The translations under genes were made by a program, and so were the position numbers. Shown in pieces: positions 11,701 to 20,951 of a stretch of DNA of 64,000 nt. The notes below the pieces were generated by a model that was not told the origin of the DNA, made no database searches, and worked only from the letters and a program-made list of their open reading frames with translations. The stretch spans positions 90,242,000 to 90,305,999 of the forward strand of contig NC_090034.1 in the NCBI RefSeq assembly GCF_037176765.1, in the 5' to 3' direction. The DNA is from Anolis sagrei (lineage: Eukaryota > Chordata > Lepidosauria > Squamata > Anolidae). How positions within the stretch are numbered: position 1 is the stretch's first letter; each line of letters opens with the position of its first letter.

Positions 11701-12294
11701 GCCTTTGGGATCCTTTTCTCTGTCTCTCTTGCTACAGTCTTGGCCAAAACCATCACTGTGATTCTGGCCTTCAAGGCCACAAAACCAGGCAGCGGTGCAC
11801 AGAAATGGCTGAGACCCAAATTTTCATACCTCTTTGTGACTGTCTGTTTCCTCATTCAGGCTGTGATTTGTATGGTCTGGTTGGGAACCTCCCCTCCAGT
11901 CCCAGGTGCTGATTTGTATTCAGAGCCTGGGCACATCATCCTGGAATGCAATGAAGGCTCACCCATTGCTTTCTATTCCATTCTGGGGTACTTGGGTGTC
12001 TTGGCTTTGGTCAGCTTCATTGTGGCTTTCCTTGCCAGGAAGCTGCCTGATGTTTTCAATGAAGCCAAGTTCATCACTTTCAGCATGTTGGTTTTCTGTG
12101 TGGTCTGGCTATCCTTCATCCCAGCCTACCTCAGTACCAAAGGGAAATATATTATGGCTGTGGAGATCTTCTCTATTTTGGCATCCAGTGCTGGGTTACT
12201 TGGCTGTATCTTTTTACCTAAGTGTTATGTCATTCTGCGGCATCTAGATAAAAACCAAAAAATGCACATAACCAGCAAATATTTCTACAGATAA
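2330..12294 (+). CDS. V2R gene A: vomeronasal type-2 receptor, exons 2-6 visible
   Basis: This is a family C GPCR of the V2R group, expected in vomeronasal sensory neurons as a pheromone or peptide receptor. That role is family knowledge. Five exons are visible: 2330-2723, 6606-7391, 8831-9055, 11111-11234 and 11387-12294. All have AG/GT borders, matching phases and open frames. They encode the ligand-binding lobe, the cysteine-rich domain and a full seven-TM domain ending SKYFYR-stop. No exon 1 was found in 1-2329; in the sister genes exon 1 lies 1.5-4.1 kb before exon 2, so it is probably left of the window. Exon 2 is 9 nt longer than in the sister genes and exon 3 is 21 nt shorter, both in frame. 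The gene may be functional if exon 1 exists. Loss of exon 1 would make it a pseudogene. Confidence 0.88.
2818..3008 (-). mobile_element. CR1 LINE 3' end, left part (split by Penelope insertion)
   Basis: The + strand reads ATAGAATCATAGAGTTGGAA, the reverse of the CR1 3' terminus, then the reverse of the ORF2 end. The element continues at 3705-4358 after the Penelope-like insertion. Confidence 0.8.
3009..3704 (-). mobile_element. Penelope-like element inside the CR1
   Basis: This reverse-strand copy includes the GIY-YIG endonuclease region (near 3540-3660) and the GGGTTGTTGTAGG end. TSD GGAAATT at 3002-3008 and 3705-3711. It cuts the CR1 in two, so it is the younger of the pair. Confidence 0.75.
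3705..4358 (-). mobile_element. CR1 LINE, right part
   Basis: It continues the CR1 of 2818-3008 into the ORF2 C-terminus. On the reverse strand it reads [20 protein letters not shown], typical of CR1 reverse transcriptase ends. Confidence 0.8.
4836..5147 (-). mobile_element. Sauria-type SINE
   Basis: Reverse-strand copy: the tail AGTAAAGGTAAAAGTTTCCC and TAACATTAAGTCTAGTCGTG lead, and the tRNA-like head is at the right end. It lies in intron 2 of gene A. Confidence 0.75.
5265..6056 (-). mobile_element. Possible solo LTR-like insertion in gene A intron 2
   Basis: The flanks align with introns 2 of B and C, which lack this block, so it is an insertion. The ends look like TG...CA, with an AATAAA on the reverse strand, fitting an LTR fossil. 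No convincing TSD was found and the family is unknown. It contains short CTCAATTGCTATCTAT-type tandem repeats near 5670-5770. Confidence 0.35.
6230..6600 (-). mobile_element. LINE endonuclease-domain fragment
   Basis: The reverse strand reads [18 protein letters not shown] and [20 protein letters not shown], resembling the endonuclease domain of a non-LTR retrotransposon. The clade is not assigned. It abuts exon 3 of gene A. Confidence 0.4.
6606..7391 (+). CDS. V2R gene A exon 3 (ligand-binding lobe)
   Basis: The borders are TTTTCACAG|ATCAG and TGGCAG|GTGAGT, phase 0 on both sides. The exon has 786 nt against 807 in genes B and C. The 21 missing bases remove about 7 residues near the start, where the sisters read SSDELH before the IIQLLLHF block. 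The motifs [13 protein letters not shown] and [11 protein letters not shown]-like sequence are present. The frame is open throughout. Confidence 0.9.
7410..8690 (-). mobile_element. CR1 LINE with L2 pieces nested inside
   Basis: CR1 3' end sequence at 7410-7650, 8052-8098 and 8453-8690, interrupted by L2 sequence at 7651-8051 and 8099-8452. Both families are on the reverse strand. It lies in intron 3 of gene A. Confidence 0.7.
7651..8452 (-). mobile_element. L2-type LINE pieces inside CR1
   Basis: Reverse-strand L2 3' end (TTTATTTATTTATTTTAAAC, then GAGGGACTCAGCAAGG) and a second piece from the ORF2 end. About 45 bp of CR1 separates them, so two events or a rearrangement are needed. Confidence 0.65.
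8831..9055 (+). CDS. V2R gene A exon 4
   Basis: The exon has 225 nt, the same as in B and C. The acceptor TGTATTCAG precedes ATCCACAGTG and the donor is CCAG|GTGAGT; both borders are phase 0. It encodes the end of the ligand-binding lobe ([20 protein letters not shown]). Confidence 0.9.
9342..9450. repeat. ATATACTCGAGTATAAGCC-type short repeat
   Basis: ATATATACTCGAGTGTTAGC followed by repeated TATAAGCC/TATAAACCGAG units, which can pair with one another. This looks like a small non-autonomous element common in reptiles; family not assigned. It is followed by A-rich DNA and a (GAT)n run near 9630-9658. Confidence 0.35.
9750..10430 (-). mobile_element. L2-type LINE 3' part, split by a MITE
   Basis: Reverse-strand ORF2 end of L2 (CACACCTGCGATGG, CTTTGAATTGTGCTTGG, CCCACATAGAATGCTT). 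It is interrupted at 10010-10246 by a small DNA transposon with a perfect TSD. It lies in intron 4 of gene A. Confidence 0.7.
10010..10246. mobile_element. hAT-type MITE rich in G and C runs
   Basis: This 237-bp element has imperfect terminal inverted repeats CAGGCATGTAGCCGGG / CAGGCCCGTAGCCAGG and a perfect 8-bp TSD AGTAGAGG (10002-10009 and 10247-10254). The interior holds long G and C homopolymers. An 8-bp TSD and CAG ends point to the hAT superfamily. Confidence 0.75.
10440..10695 (+). mobile_element. L2-type LINE 3' end
   Basis: 3' UTR block ending GTAAGCCGCCCTGAGTCCCC and GAGAAATAAAA, on the + strand, adjacent to the reverse-strand L2. Confidence 0.6.
10716..11030 (-). mobile_element. 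CR1 LINE 3' end
   Basis: It begins AATAGAATAATAGAGTTGGA, the reverse of the CR1 terminus, and runs through the end of the ORF2 region. It stops about 80 bp before exon 5 of gene A. Confidence 0.75.
11111..11234 (+). CDS. V2R gene A exon 5 (cysteine-rich domain)
   Basis: The exon has the typical 124-nt length. The acceptor is CTGCATAG and the donor TCAG|GTAGGC. The translation begins [16 protein letters not shown] and carries the cysteines of the NCD3G (nine-cysteine) domain that links the ligand lobe to the membrane domain. It ends mid-codon, completed by exon 6 to give Asp. Confidence 0.9.
11387..12294 (+). CDS. V2R gene A exon 6 (seven-transmembrane domain)
   Basis: The exon has 908 nt from CCTTTTAG|ATATGG to a TAA stop. 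It encodes the last cysteines ([20 protein letters not shown]), then seven hydrophobic segments and the family C hallmark [20 protein letters not shown] followed by [12 protein letters not shown]. There are no stops. An AATAAA overlaps the stop codon region at 12293-12298. Confidence 0.93.
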
Positions 12295-12298
12295 TAAA
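12293..12298 (+). promoter_or_regulatory. AATAAA polyadenylation-type signal at the stop of gene A
   Basis: AATAAA overlaps the TAA stop of gene A. The L1 insertion that follows duplicated it, so a second copy stands at 13868-13873. A signal this close to the stop would give a very short 3' UTR; it is a candidate only. Confidence 0.3.
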
Positions 12299-12310
12299 GA
12301 GAAATGGATC

Positions 12311-13867
12311 AGTGGGAGAAGATCTGGACTACAAAATTAAAATACATACATTTGTACAATATTCAAGAAAACTGGCTGAAAATGATGTACCAAATGGTAC
12401 ATAACACCTAAAACATTGAACAAACATATGATTAACAATTGTTGGATATGAGGGAAGCAAGAGGGAATTTTTTTACATATGTGGTGGCACTTTAAAAGGG
12501 CGAAGTGATATTGGAAAGAGATTCACGAAGCTTGCCAAAAAATTCTAAAGATAAAAATTCAATTCAAACCAGAACACTTTCTATTAGGCATGATTGATAT
12601 AGACTGGGACATCAATAATGATAAAATATTCTACTACCTGATGACGGCAATGAGGATCGTGTATGCGAGAATGTGGAGACAAAAGGAAACACCCTCTACA
12701 GCAGTGGTTCTCAACGTTCCTAATGCCGCGACCCCTTAATACAGTTCCTCATGTGGTGGTGACCCCCAGCCATTAAATTATTTTCATTGCTACTTCATAA
12801 TTGTAATTTTGCTACTGTTATGAATTGTTATGTAAATATCTGATATGCAGGATGTATTCTCATTCACTGGACCAAATTGGGCACAAATACCCAATACGCC
12901 CAAAGTTGAATACTGGTGGGGTTGGGATGGAAGAATTGATTTTGTCATTTGGGAGTTGTAGTTGCTGGTATTTATAGTTCATCTACATTCAAAGAGCATT
13001 CTGAACTACACCAACAATGAACTTGAACCAAACCTGGCACACAGAACTCCCAGGACCAACAGAAAATACTGGAAAATACTGGAAGGGTTTGGTAAGCATG
13101 GGTTTTAGAGTTGTAGTTCGCCTACATCCACTGTGGACTCAAACAATGATGGATCTGGATCAAACTTGGCACGAATATTCAATATGCCCAAATGTGAACA
13201 CTGGTGAAGTTCGGGGAAAATAGACCTTGACATTTGGGAGTTGGAGTTGCTGGGATTTATAGTTCACCTACTACCAAAGAGCATTCTGAAGCCCACCAAC
13301 GATAGAATTAGGCCAAACTTCCCACACAAAACTCCCATGACCAACAGAAAATACTGTCTGCGATGGTCTTTGGCAACCCCTCTGACACCCCCTCGCGACC
13401 CCTTCAGCGGTCCCGACCCCCAGGTTGAGAACCACTGCTCTATAGACTTATGGATAGCCAAGATTCTGGACATGATGAGTATGGATAAACTGACTTTTTT
13501 GTAACAAAAACACAAGGCAGATATTTGAAAACAACGGATTGCACGTTAGTAATGAATTACATGAAAGAGATTAAAATTAATTTGAAGATTTAAAGAATAT
13601 TCACTGGTAGATAGCAATAATAATATTAGGGAAAAATGAATAAAGTGGAGCAAATAGAAAAGCAAAAATAGAAGGAACAGTATATAACTACAAAGATGAA
13701 GATTGAGAAGATCAACACAATAATTTTACCTTTTTTAAACCCTTTCTTTCTCTGCCCTCCTTTCCCTTTCTTCTCTATATTTCTTTTTTCTCTTTTTTCT
13801 CTTTCTCTTTCACAAAGTCTTTTTTAAAAAACTTACTCTGTAAAAAAACAATAAAAATTATTTTAAA
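12311..13867 (+). mobile_element. 5'-truncated L1 LINE after gene A
   Basis: It encodes an L1 ORF2 C-terminus fragment (FKPEHFLLGMIDIDWDINND, ARMWRQKE) and ends in an A-rich tail. TSD of 18 bp at 12293-12310 and 13868-13885. A SPIN-like hAT element has inserted into it at 12702-13437. The insertion is only 16 bp beyond the stop of gene A. Confidence 0.8.
12702..13437 (+). mobile_element. SPIN-like hAT element inside the L1
   Basis: Ends CAGTGGTTCTCAACG...GAACCACTG with 8-bp TSD CTCTACAG / CTCTATAG (12694-12701, 13438-13445). The interior has the block TGCTACTGTTATGAATTGTT and ATATCTGATATGCAGGATGT, which I recall from SPIN transposons. There is no transposase; it is a non-autonomous copy with several repeated internal units. 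Confidence 0.75.
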
Positions 13868-13885
13868 AATAAAGAGAAATGGATC

Positions 13886-14722
13886 TGAAAAATTGTGATT
13901 CATTAGTGAAGTTCATGGGGAGGGGGTGTTAGAATCAATTGTCTAAAGAGCTATGTATTGTGAGCATGCTGCACTTTGCACACCTCCGCTTCAGATACTG
14001 CATGGGAATGGGGTTGGATGGTGTAGCATATTATTTCACATTCTACAAAATGTGATGTTGTAGCCTCTTGTACATTTAATTGAATTGCCACATAGATTTC
14101 TGCCCAAATGGTACAACTTATTCATTAAAGTAGTTAGTATTTACTTTATTCATGCTCCACCTTTCTCCCCATAGGGATTCAATAATATGCATAGGGGAGC
14201 CCAAAGGCCTTTGCTGCCTTAAATAAAGAAAAAAAAATATTTTTTTGGGAAACTGATAAAAGATTTATTGATTATAAGGAGAAACCAAAATGTTTCCTTG
14301 AGGATGATATTGTTGCTGAACACAGCACTCCCCCACCCTAGAGATTTATAGTTCTCTAAGGGCACCAAACTAAAATGACATTTTCCCTCTTTTCCGCTGA
14401 ATTCTTACGAGTCCAGCAAAGGACAACATCAGCAACCACCAACCTCCCTCAAAGGTTCATTTTATATAATTTTATTAAAGGTCTGCAGATATGGGCTGAT
14501 ATGACATGTGTGGACAGGAAGTTCAACAGTGAATCTCTCACAAAGACTCTGTTCTTTCTAAACTCTTTCATAAAATAATATATTTCCGCAACTTTTAGCT
14601 AACTTGTATTCTTTTCTCTCTGTCCTGCTTTTCGCTTGTATCAAATTATGGAGTCCTCTCCTCTTTGCTGACCCCATTGTGGAATTTCCTGGACTTATGG
14701 GGCTAGGCAAGTTCTCTAGTTG
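13886..14722. other. Intergenic DNA between A and B, nothing recognised
   Basis: Continuation of the gene A 3' flank, AT-rich, with a possible short L2-like 3' piece near 14135-14230. No gene or clear repeat seen. Confidence 0.4.
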
Positions 14723-14730
14723 CCCTAGAC

Positions 14731-15093
14731 CAGTGATCCTCAAACTATGGCCCGGGGGCCGGATACGGCCCTCCAAGGTCATTTACCCTGCCTTTGCTCA
14801 GGATCAACCTAAATCTGAAACGACTTGAAAGCATACAACAACAACAATCCTATCTCATCAGCCAAAAGCAGTCCCACACTTCCCATTGAAATACTAATAA
14901 GTTTATATTTGTTAAAATTGTTCTTCATTTTAATTATTGTATTGTTTTTAAGTGTGTTTTTTTTGCACTACAACTAAGATATGTGCAGTGTGCATAGGAA
15001 TTCATTCATGTTTTTTTCAAATTATAATCCAGCCCTCCAACAGTTTGAGGGACTGTGACCTGGCCCTCTGTTTAAAAAGTTTTTGGGCCCCTG
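14731..15093. mobile_element. hAT-type MITE
   Basis: This 363-bp element has ends CAGTGATCCTCAAACTATGG and AAGTTTTTGGGCCCCTG. It has a perfect 8-bp TSD CCCTAGAC at 14723-14730 and 15094-15101. There is no coding capacity. It differs from both the SPIN-like family and the G/C-rich MITE. Confidence 0.78.
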
Positions 15094-15101
15094 CCCTAGA
15101 C

Positions 15102-16180
15102 AAAGGGGACAATTGGGACCCATTGTGCACATGTTTAAATCAACAGATGGTTTCTGTTTCTAATCTGATAGCACTCACAGGTATTTGCTCAGCTGATTGT
15201 CTAAACAGGGCTGAGAGTGCTAGCTGTGGAATCAGGGACTCAAAGTATGTACTCTCATTTAAATTTCTTTACTTGACACCCAAAGTTTTGTTACAGGAGA
15301 TCATTGCCTTTTGTTTCAAGATCCCTTGCCCCTGATTTTTCCCAGAACATTTATTCATGACCAAGGACTAAACAACTAAAACCAATCAAGGACTCATTTA
15401 CATTTCCCAATATGGACATGGACTTTTTGGGGCTTGCCTTCTTCCAGTAGAGCTGCTGTTGTACTAGGGCCTGGAAGCCTCTTTCCACCACAAACCACAC
15501 ACTGTCCAGGTGATCCAAAGTAAGTGTTTATTAAAAGCAGAGTATAATAAAAGCTGAATATATGAAAAGCAAGCAAATATAAAAAAGGGAATGAACAAAA
15601 TATTATTTCCATAAAAGTCAAAAATCCAAAAATCTATTCATGGAAAGTCTCTAAAATAATTCCATTGAGATATTCAAAGACAAGGTACATAAATTGAAGC
15701 TAGGCAAAACTATGCCTCACAAGACCAGGACACAGGAACAGCTTGGAAACTTGAATACATGAATTCCAGGCCCACGGAACCAAGAGCTCTTTACCTGAAT
15801 GCAGGGTTGCTCTCACAATGATTATACCAGCATGAACCACTTCTAAAAAGCCAGAACCCCTCCCATGAGATCATTTCTCCTGCACTTGTCTTCCCATTCC
15901 TTAGCTCCAATTCGCTTGGAGAATCAAGTTTGTCTTCATTGCAGGACCTGTTTCTTCAACTCTAACCTCTTTGACATTCATCTCGTTCAGTCTGCAATTC
16001 TGGCAGGTTCCCATTTGTACATTTTGGCACTAGCCATACTCACATTCTTTCTGGCCAGATCATAATTAAAACCTATGTGGCTATCTTCATCTTAGTGAGT
16101 GTGTTCTCTAATCTGAAACTTTGGGCTCTTGGCGTAAATGCTCATTAGGCAGGATCCTCCATATCTGCGGTTCTTGTCTA
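15102..16180. other. Intergenic DNA, unassigned
   Basis: No gene or confident repeat. A T-rich TTTATTAAAAGCAGAG near 15528 on the + strand could belong to a reverse-strand LTR, but ends and TSD were not found. Confidence 0.3.
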
Positions 16181-16184
16181 AATG

Positions 16185-16305
16185 CTGGGAGGGAGGGGGG
16201 CTGATCGAATCTCAATGGGGAGGGAGTTCCACAGCCGAGGGGCCACCACCAAGAAGGCACTGTCTCTTGTCTCCACCAATCACACCTGCGAAGGCGGTGA
16301 GTTTA
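16185..16305 (-). mobile_element. L2-type LINE fragment
   Basis: GGAGTTCCACAGCCGAGGGG and CACACCTGCGAAGGCGG match the reverse of the L2 ORF2 end (VVAPRLWN region). Confidence 0.55.
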
Positions 16306-16329
16306 ATTATAATAAAAATAAATGGAAAT

Positions 16330-17345
16330 AAGGAATAGACTTGGTGTGGTGTTTGGTGCAAGCCACTTATAGAGAATGGAAAATGGGGTGAAAAGGAGAA
16401 AGAGGAGTCTCACCATGGCTGAGCAGAAGCTGAAAGGGCCATCTGCAGTATTTTGTTATATTTTAACTTCTTTGCTCATGTGCATGCTCACAGAAAAGAA
16501 AGTAAGGAAAAATAAAGAAATATGGAGAAAATACATGGTAGGAAGGAAAGAGATACATTGTTGTATATCAGCCTGTTCAGCCTGTGATTGTGTCTGATGT
16601 TTATGTTGAGAATGATGTTCATGTTGATGTGCATAATAGGAATGGGAATGATGTTCCTGATGATGAGCCTGAGGATATGAGTTTGCCTGGGCTGGAGTTA
16701 AGTTCAGAAGAGAAGCCTAAGAAAGGTCACATTTCTGGGAAAGAATTTTCACCACTTTTCTCAGAGCGGCAGCCTGAAAATGATGATGAGATTGCTTTGC
16801 CAGGCGCAGAAGGTGATGATAGTGAAACCTTGGACAGAAAGCAAAATTTTAGTAAACAGAGACAGAGCTTTCAGAATCTGAGGCATTCTGCTCGTTTACA
16901 ACAAAAATAAAAAAGATAACAAACCATTACCTAGTGGGAAAGTGAGAAAGAATGCTTTCCTGTCAGTTGCGGCCTTTGGAAAGGGTTTATAATGATTCAT
17001 GGGAGACTAGTGTCTCAGTTGAGTCAATGTTGTTAATTCATGCTGGTTTCATTTTCAAGTGCTTTATGTTTCATGTATCAAGTTGTAGCCAAGTCTAAGT
17101 TTTTGTCTGAGAATTCCTGCTGTTTTGTTCCATGTTTTAAAATGTCTTGCTCCATGGATTTCTATGTACCAAAGGACCTGGTTTACTTTTAAAATTTATG
17201 GATTTTCTTGGATTTTGGACTTTTACTGTTTTACTATTTTTTACTGCTTTGCCTACATATATTCTACAATAAACAGCTTGCTGATTTTACCAAGCTGGTG
17301 TGGTGTTTCAACTCAGAGGTGTTCCTGCACTGGAGTACAACTTAC
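16330..17345 (+). mobile_element. LTR-retrotransposon fossil with LTR at 16961-17345
   Basis: Coding-like sequence at 16584-16910 is followed by a TG...CA block with AATAAA near 17268, ending CAACTTACA. Right after it comes TGGTAACAGGG, which resembles a primer-binding site. The element is broken and its family is uncertain, probably Ty3/gypsy-like or retrovirus-like. Confidence 0.45.
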
Positions 17346-18000
17346 ATGGTAACAGGGATCTGGTGAATGGAGGAATTTGGGTTACTTTGTGGCCATCTGG
17401 ATTGGTCCTGGCATGGGAGGAAGGGAGAGACCAGTTGGGCGATCTCTGCTGATGCAGCCAAGATCTGCTCCAGCAAACCAGCTCAGGCCAAACAGCTGAG
17501 CCGGGGGTGGGAGCCTGTATATGGGGACTCAAGGGCTATGGAGTGTGGGCAGCTGCTGGTCCTTGAGGGGCTCGAGGAAAGGTGAAGGGACGGGAGCCAT
17601 TTCCAATTCATCTGGACCTCCATCCTTGGAAACTACAATTTCCACTGATCAAACTATGTCTTTGTTTTAGTAGGGGTGGGGCTGGAGGTCTTTGATATCA
17701 TGGGGGCGGGGGAGAGGTGACTGCACCCATTTGTGAAGAAAATCAAAGTGGTGGGAAGACAAGAGGGGTTGTCGGTGTTGTTCAGCTGGGGTTTGTTTGG
17801 AAGCCAAGGCTAAACTGGGTATCATCCCAGCGAGGGGTGGGAGTGGGAAGTCATTCCTGGATCTCCACACTTTTTGGGGTTCTACCTTCAGACAACAAGG
17901 TCTGCCCAATTCATGCTGTCCCCATCTTCATATGTGCTCGCTTTTTGTTGTTTCTTGTAATATGAGAACTGCTCAACTTTGGGAGTTTATTTATTAATTT
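17346..18000. other. Intergenic DNA upstream of gene B
   Basis: The first about 250 bp may be LTR-element internal sequence. From about 17815 the DNA resembles the far upstream region of gene D (55430-55570), suggesting it was duplicated with the genes. Confidence 0.4.
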
Positions 18001-18279
18001 ACTAGCTACCCCTTGCCACGCATTGCTGTGGCCCACTCTGTGTATATGTTTTTTTTGTGTATATTTGTGTATATGTTTATGTATATATGTGGTTTTGCAC
18101 ATGCGTTGTAATATATTTTTTATTTTTTGGCTTCTGCTGTGTGTTCCAGTGTTTTTATGAGTGATGGTCACTCGTTGGCCTGGTAGGTGTATTGTGTCCA
18201 AATTTAGTGTCAATTCATCCAGTGGTTTTTGAGTTTTGTTAACCCCACAACAAACACTACATTTTTATTTATATAGATT
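18001..18279 (+). repeat. Unclassified interspersed repeat, copy 2
   Basis: ACTAGCTACCCCTTGCCACG start, TGTATTGTGTCCAAATTTAG and TTATATAGAT end. Same family as 2002-2280. Confidence 0.5.
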
Positions 18280-18737
18280 TATGACATTTCTACCCCACCT
18301 TTCTCACCCCCGAGGGGACTCAAGATGGCTTTACAAACCTTAAAACACCATGTACACTTAAATATTAAAACAGCATTAAAAGTACATTTAAAACAATTAA
18401 AACATTAAAAAATACAATCAGAGTTTAAAACGTAATCCATGAACGTAATCCAGGCTGTTCCAATGGTCATTGCACATTGTTTCAAGTCTATCTATTGCAT
18501 AAGTATTCTAAAGGCTTGGTCACAAAGCCACATTTTCACTCTCTTGCGAGAGGTCAGGGGCGGGGTGACCTAATATCCCTGGGGAGGGAGTTCCAGAGCC
18601 AAGGGGCCACCATTGTCTCTTGTCTCTGCAAATCGGACCTGCGAGGGAGGCAGGACCAAGAGCAGATGATCTTAAACTCTGTGGTGGTTCATAGAGGGAG
18701 ATACGTTCGGGAAGATAAACTGGGCCAGAACCATTTC
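18280..18737 (-). mobile_element. L2-type LINE 3' part
   Basis: Reverse-strand 3' UTR (CCCGAGGGGACTCAAGATGG) and ORF2 end (CGGACCTGCGAGGGAGGCAG). It sits in the upstream region of gene B. Confidence 0.7.
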
Positions 18738-19182
18738 TGGGGTTCAAAAGTTTGAAACTGCATACCACCTGAAGTCTTCTATTTTTATAGTTTCCAGGTG
18801 CCATTCATATGTATGATAAAAAATAAATAATAAGTAAAGGGCTTGGAAATGTTAAAACTATTTGGCATTTCATTTATTCAGCATTTGGGAAATGTCCTTT
18901 AAAGTTTTTTTAAAAGCTTTTGTAATGCGGGGAAAACCTGCACAAATGAGATGTACTGAAAAATATTGTTGCCTTGCAAGCAAAAGTAAACACTGAAATG
19001 GTCCATCTTAGGTCAGTAACACCAGGGAATGAGCACAAAATGAGAGCGCCGGGATTAGAATCTGCCTGGGGAAAAACAAAATGACTGTTATCACAATTTG
19101 TTCCTGTGTTCCTGGATGTATTTTAAAAGTATGTCAGAAGAAAGACTCCTCTAATTAAGACTGAGATCATCTGCAAGTCTCT

Positions 19183-19333
19183 TATAATACTCCTATGTTA
19201 TTCATAACCGGGCTTCACCTCATAGATGTGGTGAGCTGTTGCAGAGAATTAGATATGTCTCATGTTGTTATTATTCTTTCTTTTAACATCTAGTGCAGCA
19301 ACACTTTGAAAGTGATACTCCTCTGATGAGAAG
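19183..19333 (+). promoter_or_regulatory. Putative core promoter and 5' leader of gene B
   Basis: TATAATAC at 19183-19190 lies 151 bp before the ATG, in a block conserved with C and D (CTTATAA...TATGTTATTCA, then GGTGAGCTGTTGCAGA and AACATCTA near the start). Position and conservation suggest a TATA-type promoter. The transcription start is not shown, and a 5' untranslated exon further upstream is possible. Confidence 0.45.
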
Positions 19334-19587
19334 ATGAAAGCTGAAGAGTCATCACATGGAAATGCTCCTGTCATGGTTTCCTTGATCTTCGTCATATTAC
19401 TTCTACCCCACATGGCAGGCAAGATGACAAAGTCAGTATGTGATCAGGACAGATCCTATGCAGAGGGTTACTGCAAAGATGGGGATCTCATTCTTGGTGG
19501 GGTGTTATCTTTGTCTCAGAGAAATGTTCAAAGGCAAAGTTATGAAATACGTCCTAAGGAAGTTTCTTCTTACACAGTTCAAACAGT
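19334..19587 (+). CDS. V2R gene B exon 1 (signal peptide)
   Basis: The start is the ATG that aligns with the starts of C and D and lies about 150 bp after a shared TATA-like box. The 254 nt encode a hydrophobic signal segment (VMVSLIFVILLLPHMAG), then [18 protein letters not shown]. The donor is CAGT|GTAAGT. Confidence 0.88.
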
Positions 19588-20130
19588 GTAAGTATTCAGT
19601 TTCTTATTAGCTGGTAGGGACACTAGACCTTCTAAGGGTACAAAAAGAAGTCTAAAGCTATATCTCAGGAAGGTAACTATTGACACTTTGATGTATGTAC
19701 CTTAATTCCTTTTGTGCTAATCAGCTTCCATTTGATGCAGGGTGAAATATTGTGCTGAGGCAGCTGTTGAGGCAAAGGTTCAACTACCCGGTGGTCTACA
19801 TGAAGGGATACTTTTTTTTTTCATGTTAGGAGTGACTTGAGAAACTGCAAGTCACTTCTGGTGTGAGAGAATTGGCTGTCTTCAAGGACGTTGCTAAGGG
19901 GATGTCCAGATGTTTTGATGTTTTACCATCCTTGCACTCTACCCACTACCTCACTGCCTTGGGACTTCTGTCATTCCAGGTTATTTGCTCTGGCTAAGAC
20001 CTGTCTCAGTTCTCAAATAGGCCCTGGAAATGAGTAGCCTAGGCCTCACTATGGCCAATGCTGGGACCTGGTCATTGCACTTTACCCGTCCCCCGACCCC
20101 CATGTTTCCCTTTGCACTAGCCTCAGCCTA
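19588..20130. other. Gene B intron 1, first part
   Basis: The start is homologous to intron 1 of C and D. A Sauria-like fragment (GAGTGACTTGAGAAACTGC, CACTTCTGGTGTGAGAGAATTG) lies at 19825-19930. The rest is unassigned. Confidence 0.4.
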
Positions 20131-20336
20131 ACCCTCTGAAATTGCCAAGGCCCTTTCTGAATTTCTGGCCCCTGACACCTCATTTGCACAAAGAATCATG
20201 CAGAATCAGTTTTTAATATATATGTGTGTGCTGATAATTCTATGTCTATGTTTTGCTTACACTGTATGTTTTCTGTGTATTTTGTTTACGTGGAAACTGC
20301 CCTGTGTCCTCTAGGGGAGATAGAGCAGTATATAAA

Positions 20337-20376
<40 letters not shown>
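20130..20376 (+). mobile_element. L2-type LINE 3' end with (ATT)n tail
   Basis: 3' UTR ending CTAGGGGAGATAGAGCAGTA, then TATAAACATT and an ATT-repeat run. Confidence 0.5.
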
Positions 20377-20377
20377 T

Positions 20378-20904
20378 TACTGACACAAAAACACAGTATG
20401 TCACAGCAAACGAGATCTATATGCTGGTTTTTGTATCAAAAGATCACAAGTCAAATACTTCCCAAGCGTCTAGGACTGTGTGATGTATTTTCTAATGATG
20501 CATACAAATACAAGTAAGGTGGCTCCATGTGCGTCCCTCCCAAAGTAAGGTGGCCTTTTGCAGTTGATAGATTGTGATTTGTCAATGTTTATTGTTTCCA
20601 AATGCCAGCTGAGATCTTTTGACACGGCCCCCAGTGTGCTGATGACCACTGGGACCACCTGTACTGGTTTATGGCAGAGCCTTTGCAGTTCGATTTTAAG
20701 GTCCTGATAACGGCTGAGTTTTTCCTGTTGTTTTTCTTCTATGCGACTGTCACCTGGTATGGCAACATCAATAATCCAAACTTTTTTCTTTTCTACAACC
20801 ATGATGTCCGGTGTATTGTGTTCCAAAACTTTGTCAGACTGGATTAGAAAGTCAAACAGTATTTTTGTGTGTTCATTTTCCACTACCTTATTATTATTAT
20901 TATT

Positions 20905-20940
<36 letters not shown>
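20378..20940 (-). mobile_element. Non-LTR retrotransposon C-terminal fragment
   Basis: The reverse strand encodes VLEHNTPDIMVVEKKKVWII followed by DVAIPGDSRIEEKQQEKLSR and VVPVVISTLGAVSKDL. The PD...D pattern recalls the restriction-like endonuclease end of R2/R4/NeSL-type LINEs; the clade is an inference. ATT/AAT microsatellites flank both sides. Confidence 0.5.
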
Positions 20941-20941
<1 letters not shown>

Positions 20942-20951
20942 TCATTATCGG

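Noticed and set aside
16584-16910. 108-codon acidic open frame as a possible small host gene
   Set aside because: It lies directly before an LTR-like block and has no splice context or conservation with the V2R genes. It is better read as part of an LTR-element fossil.
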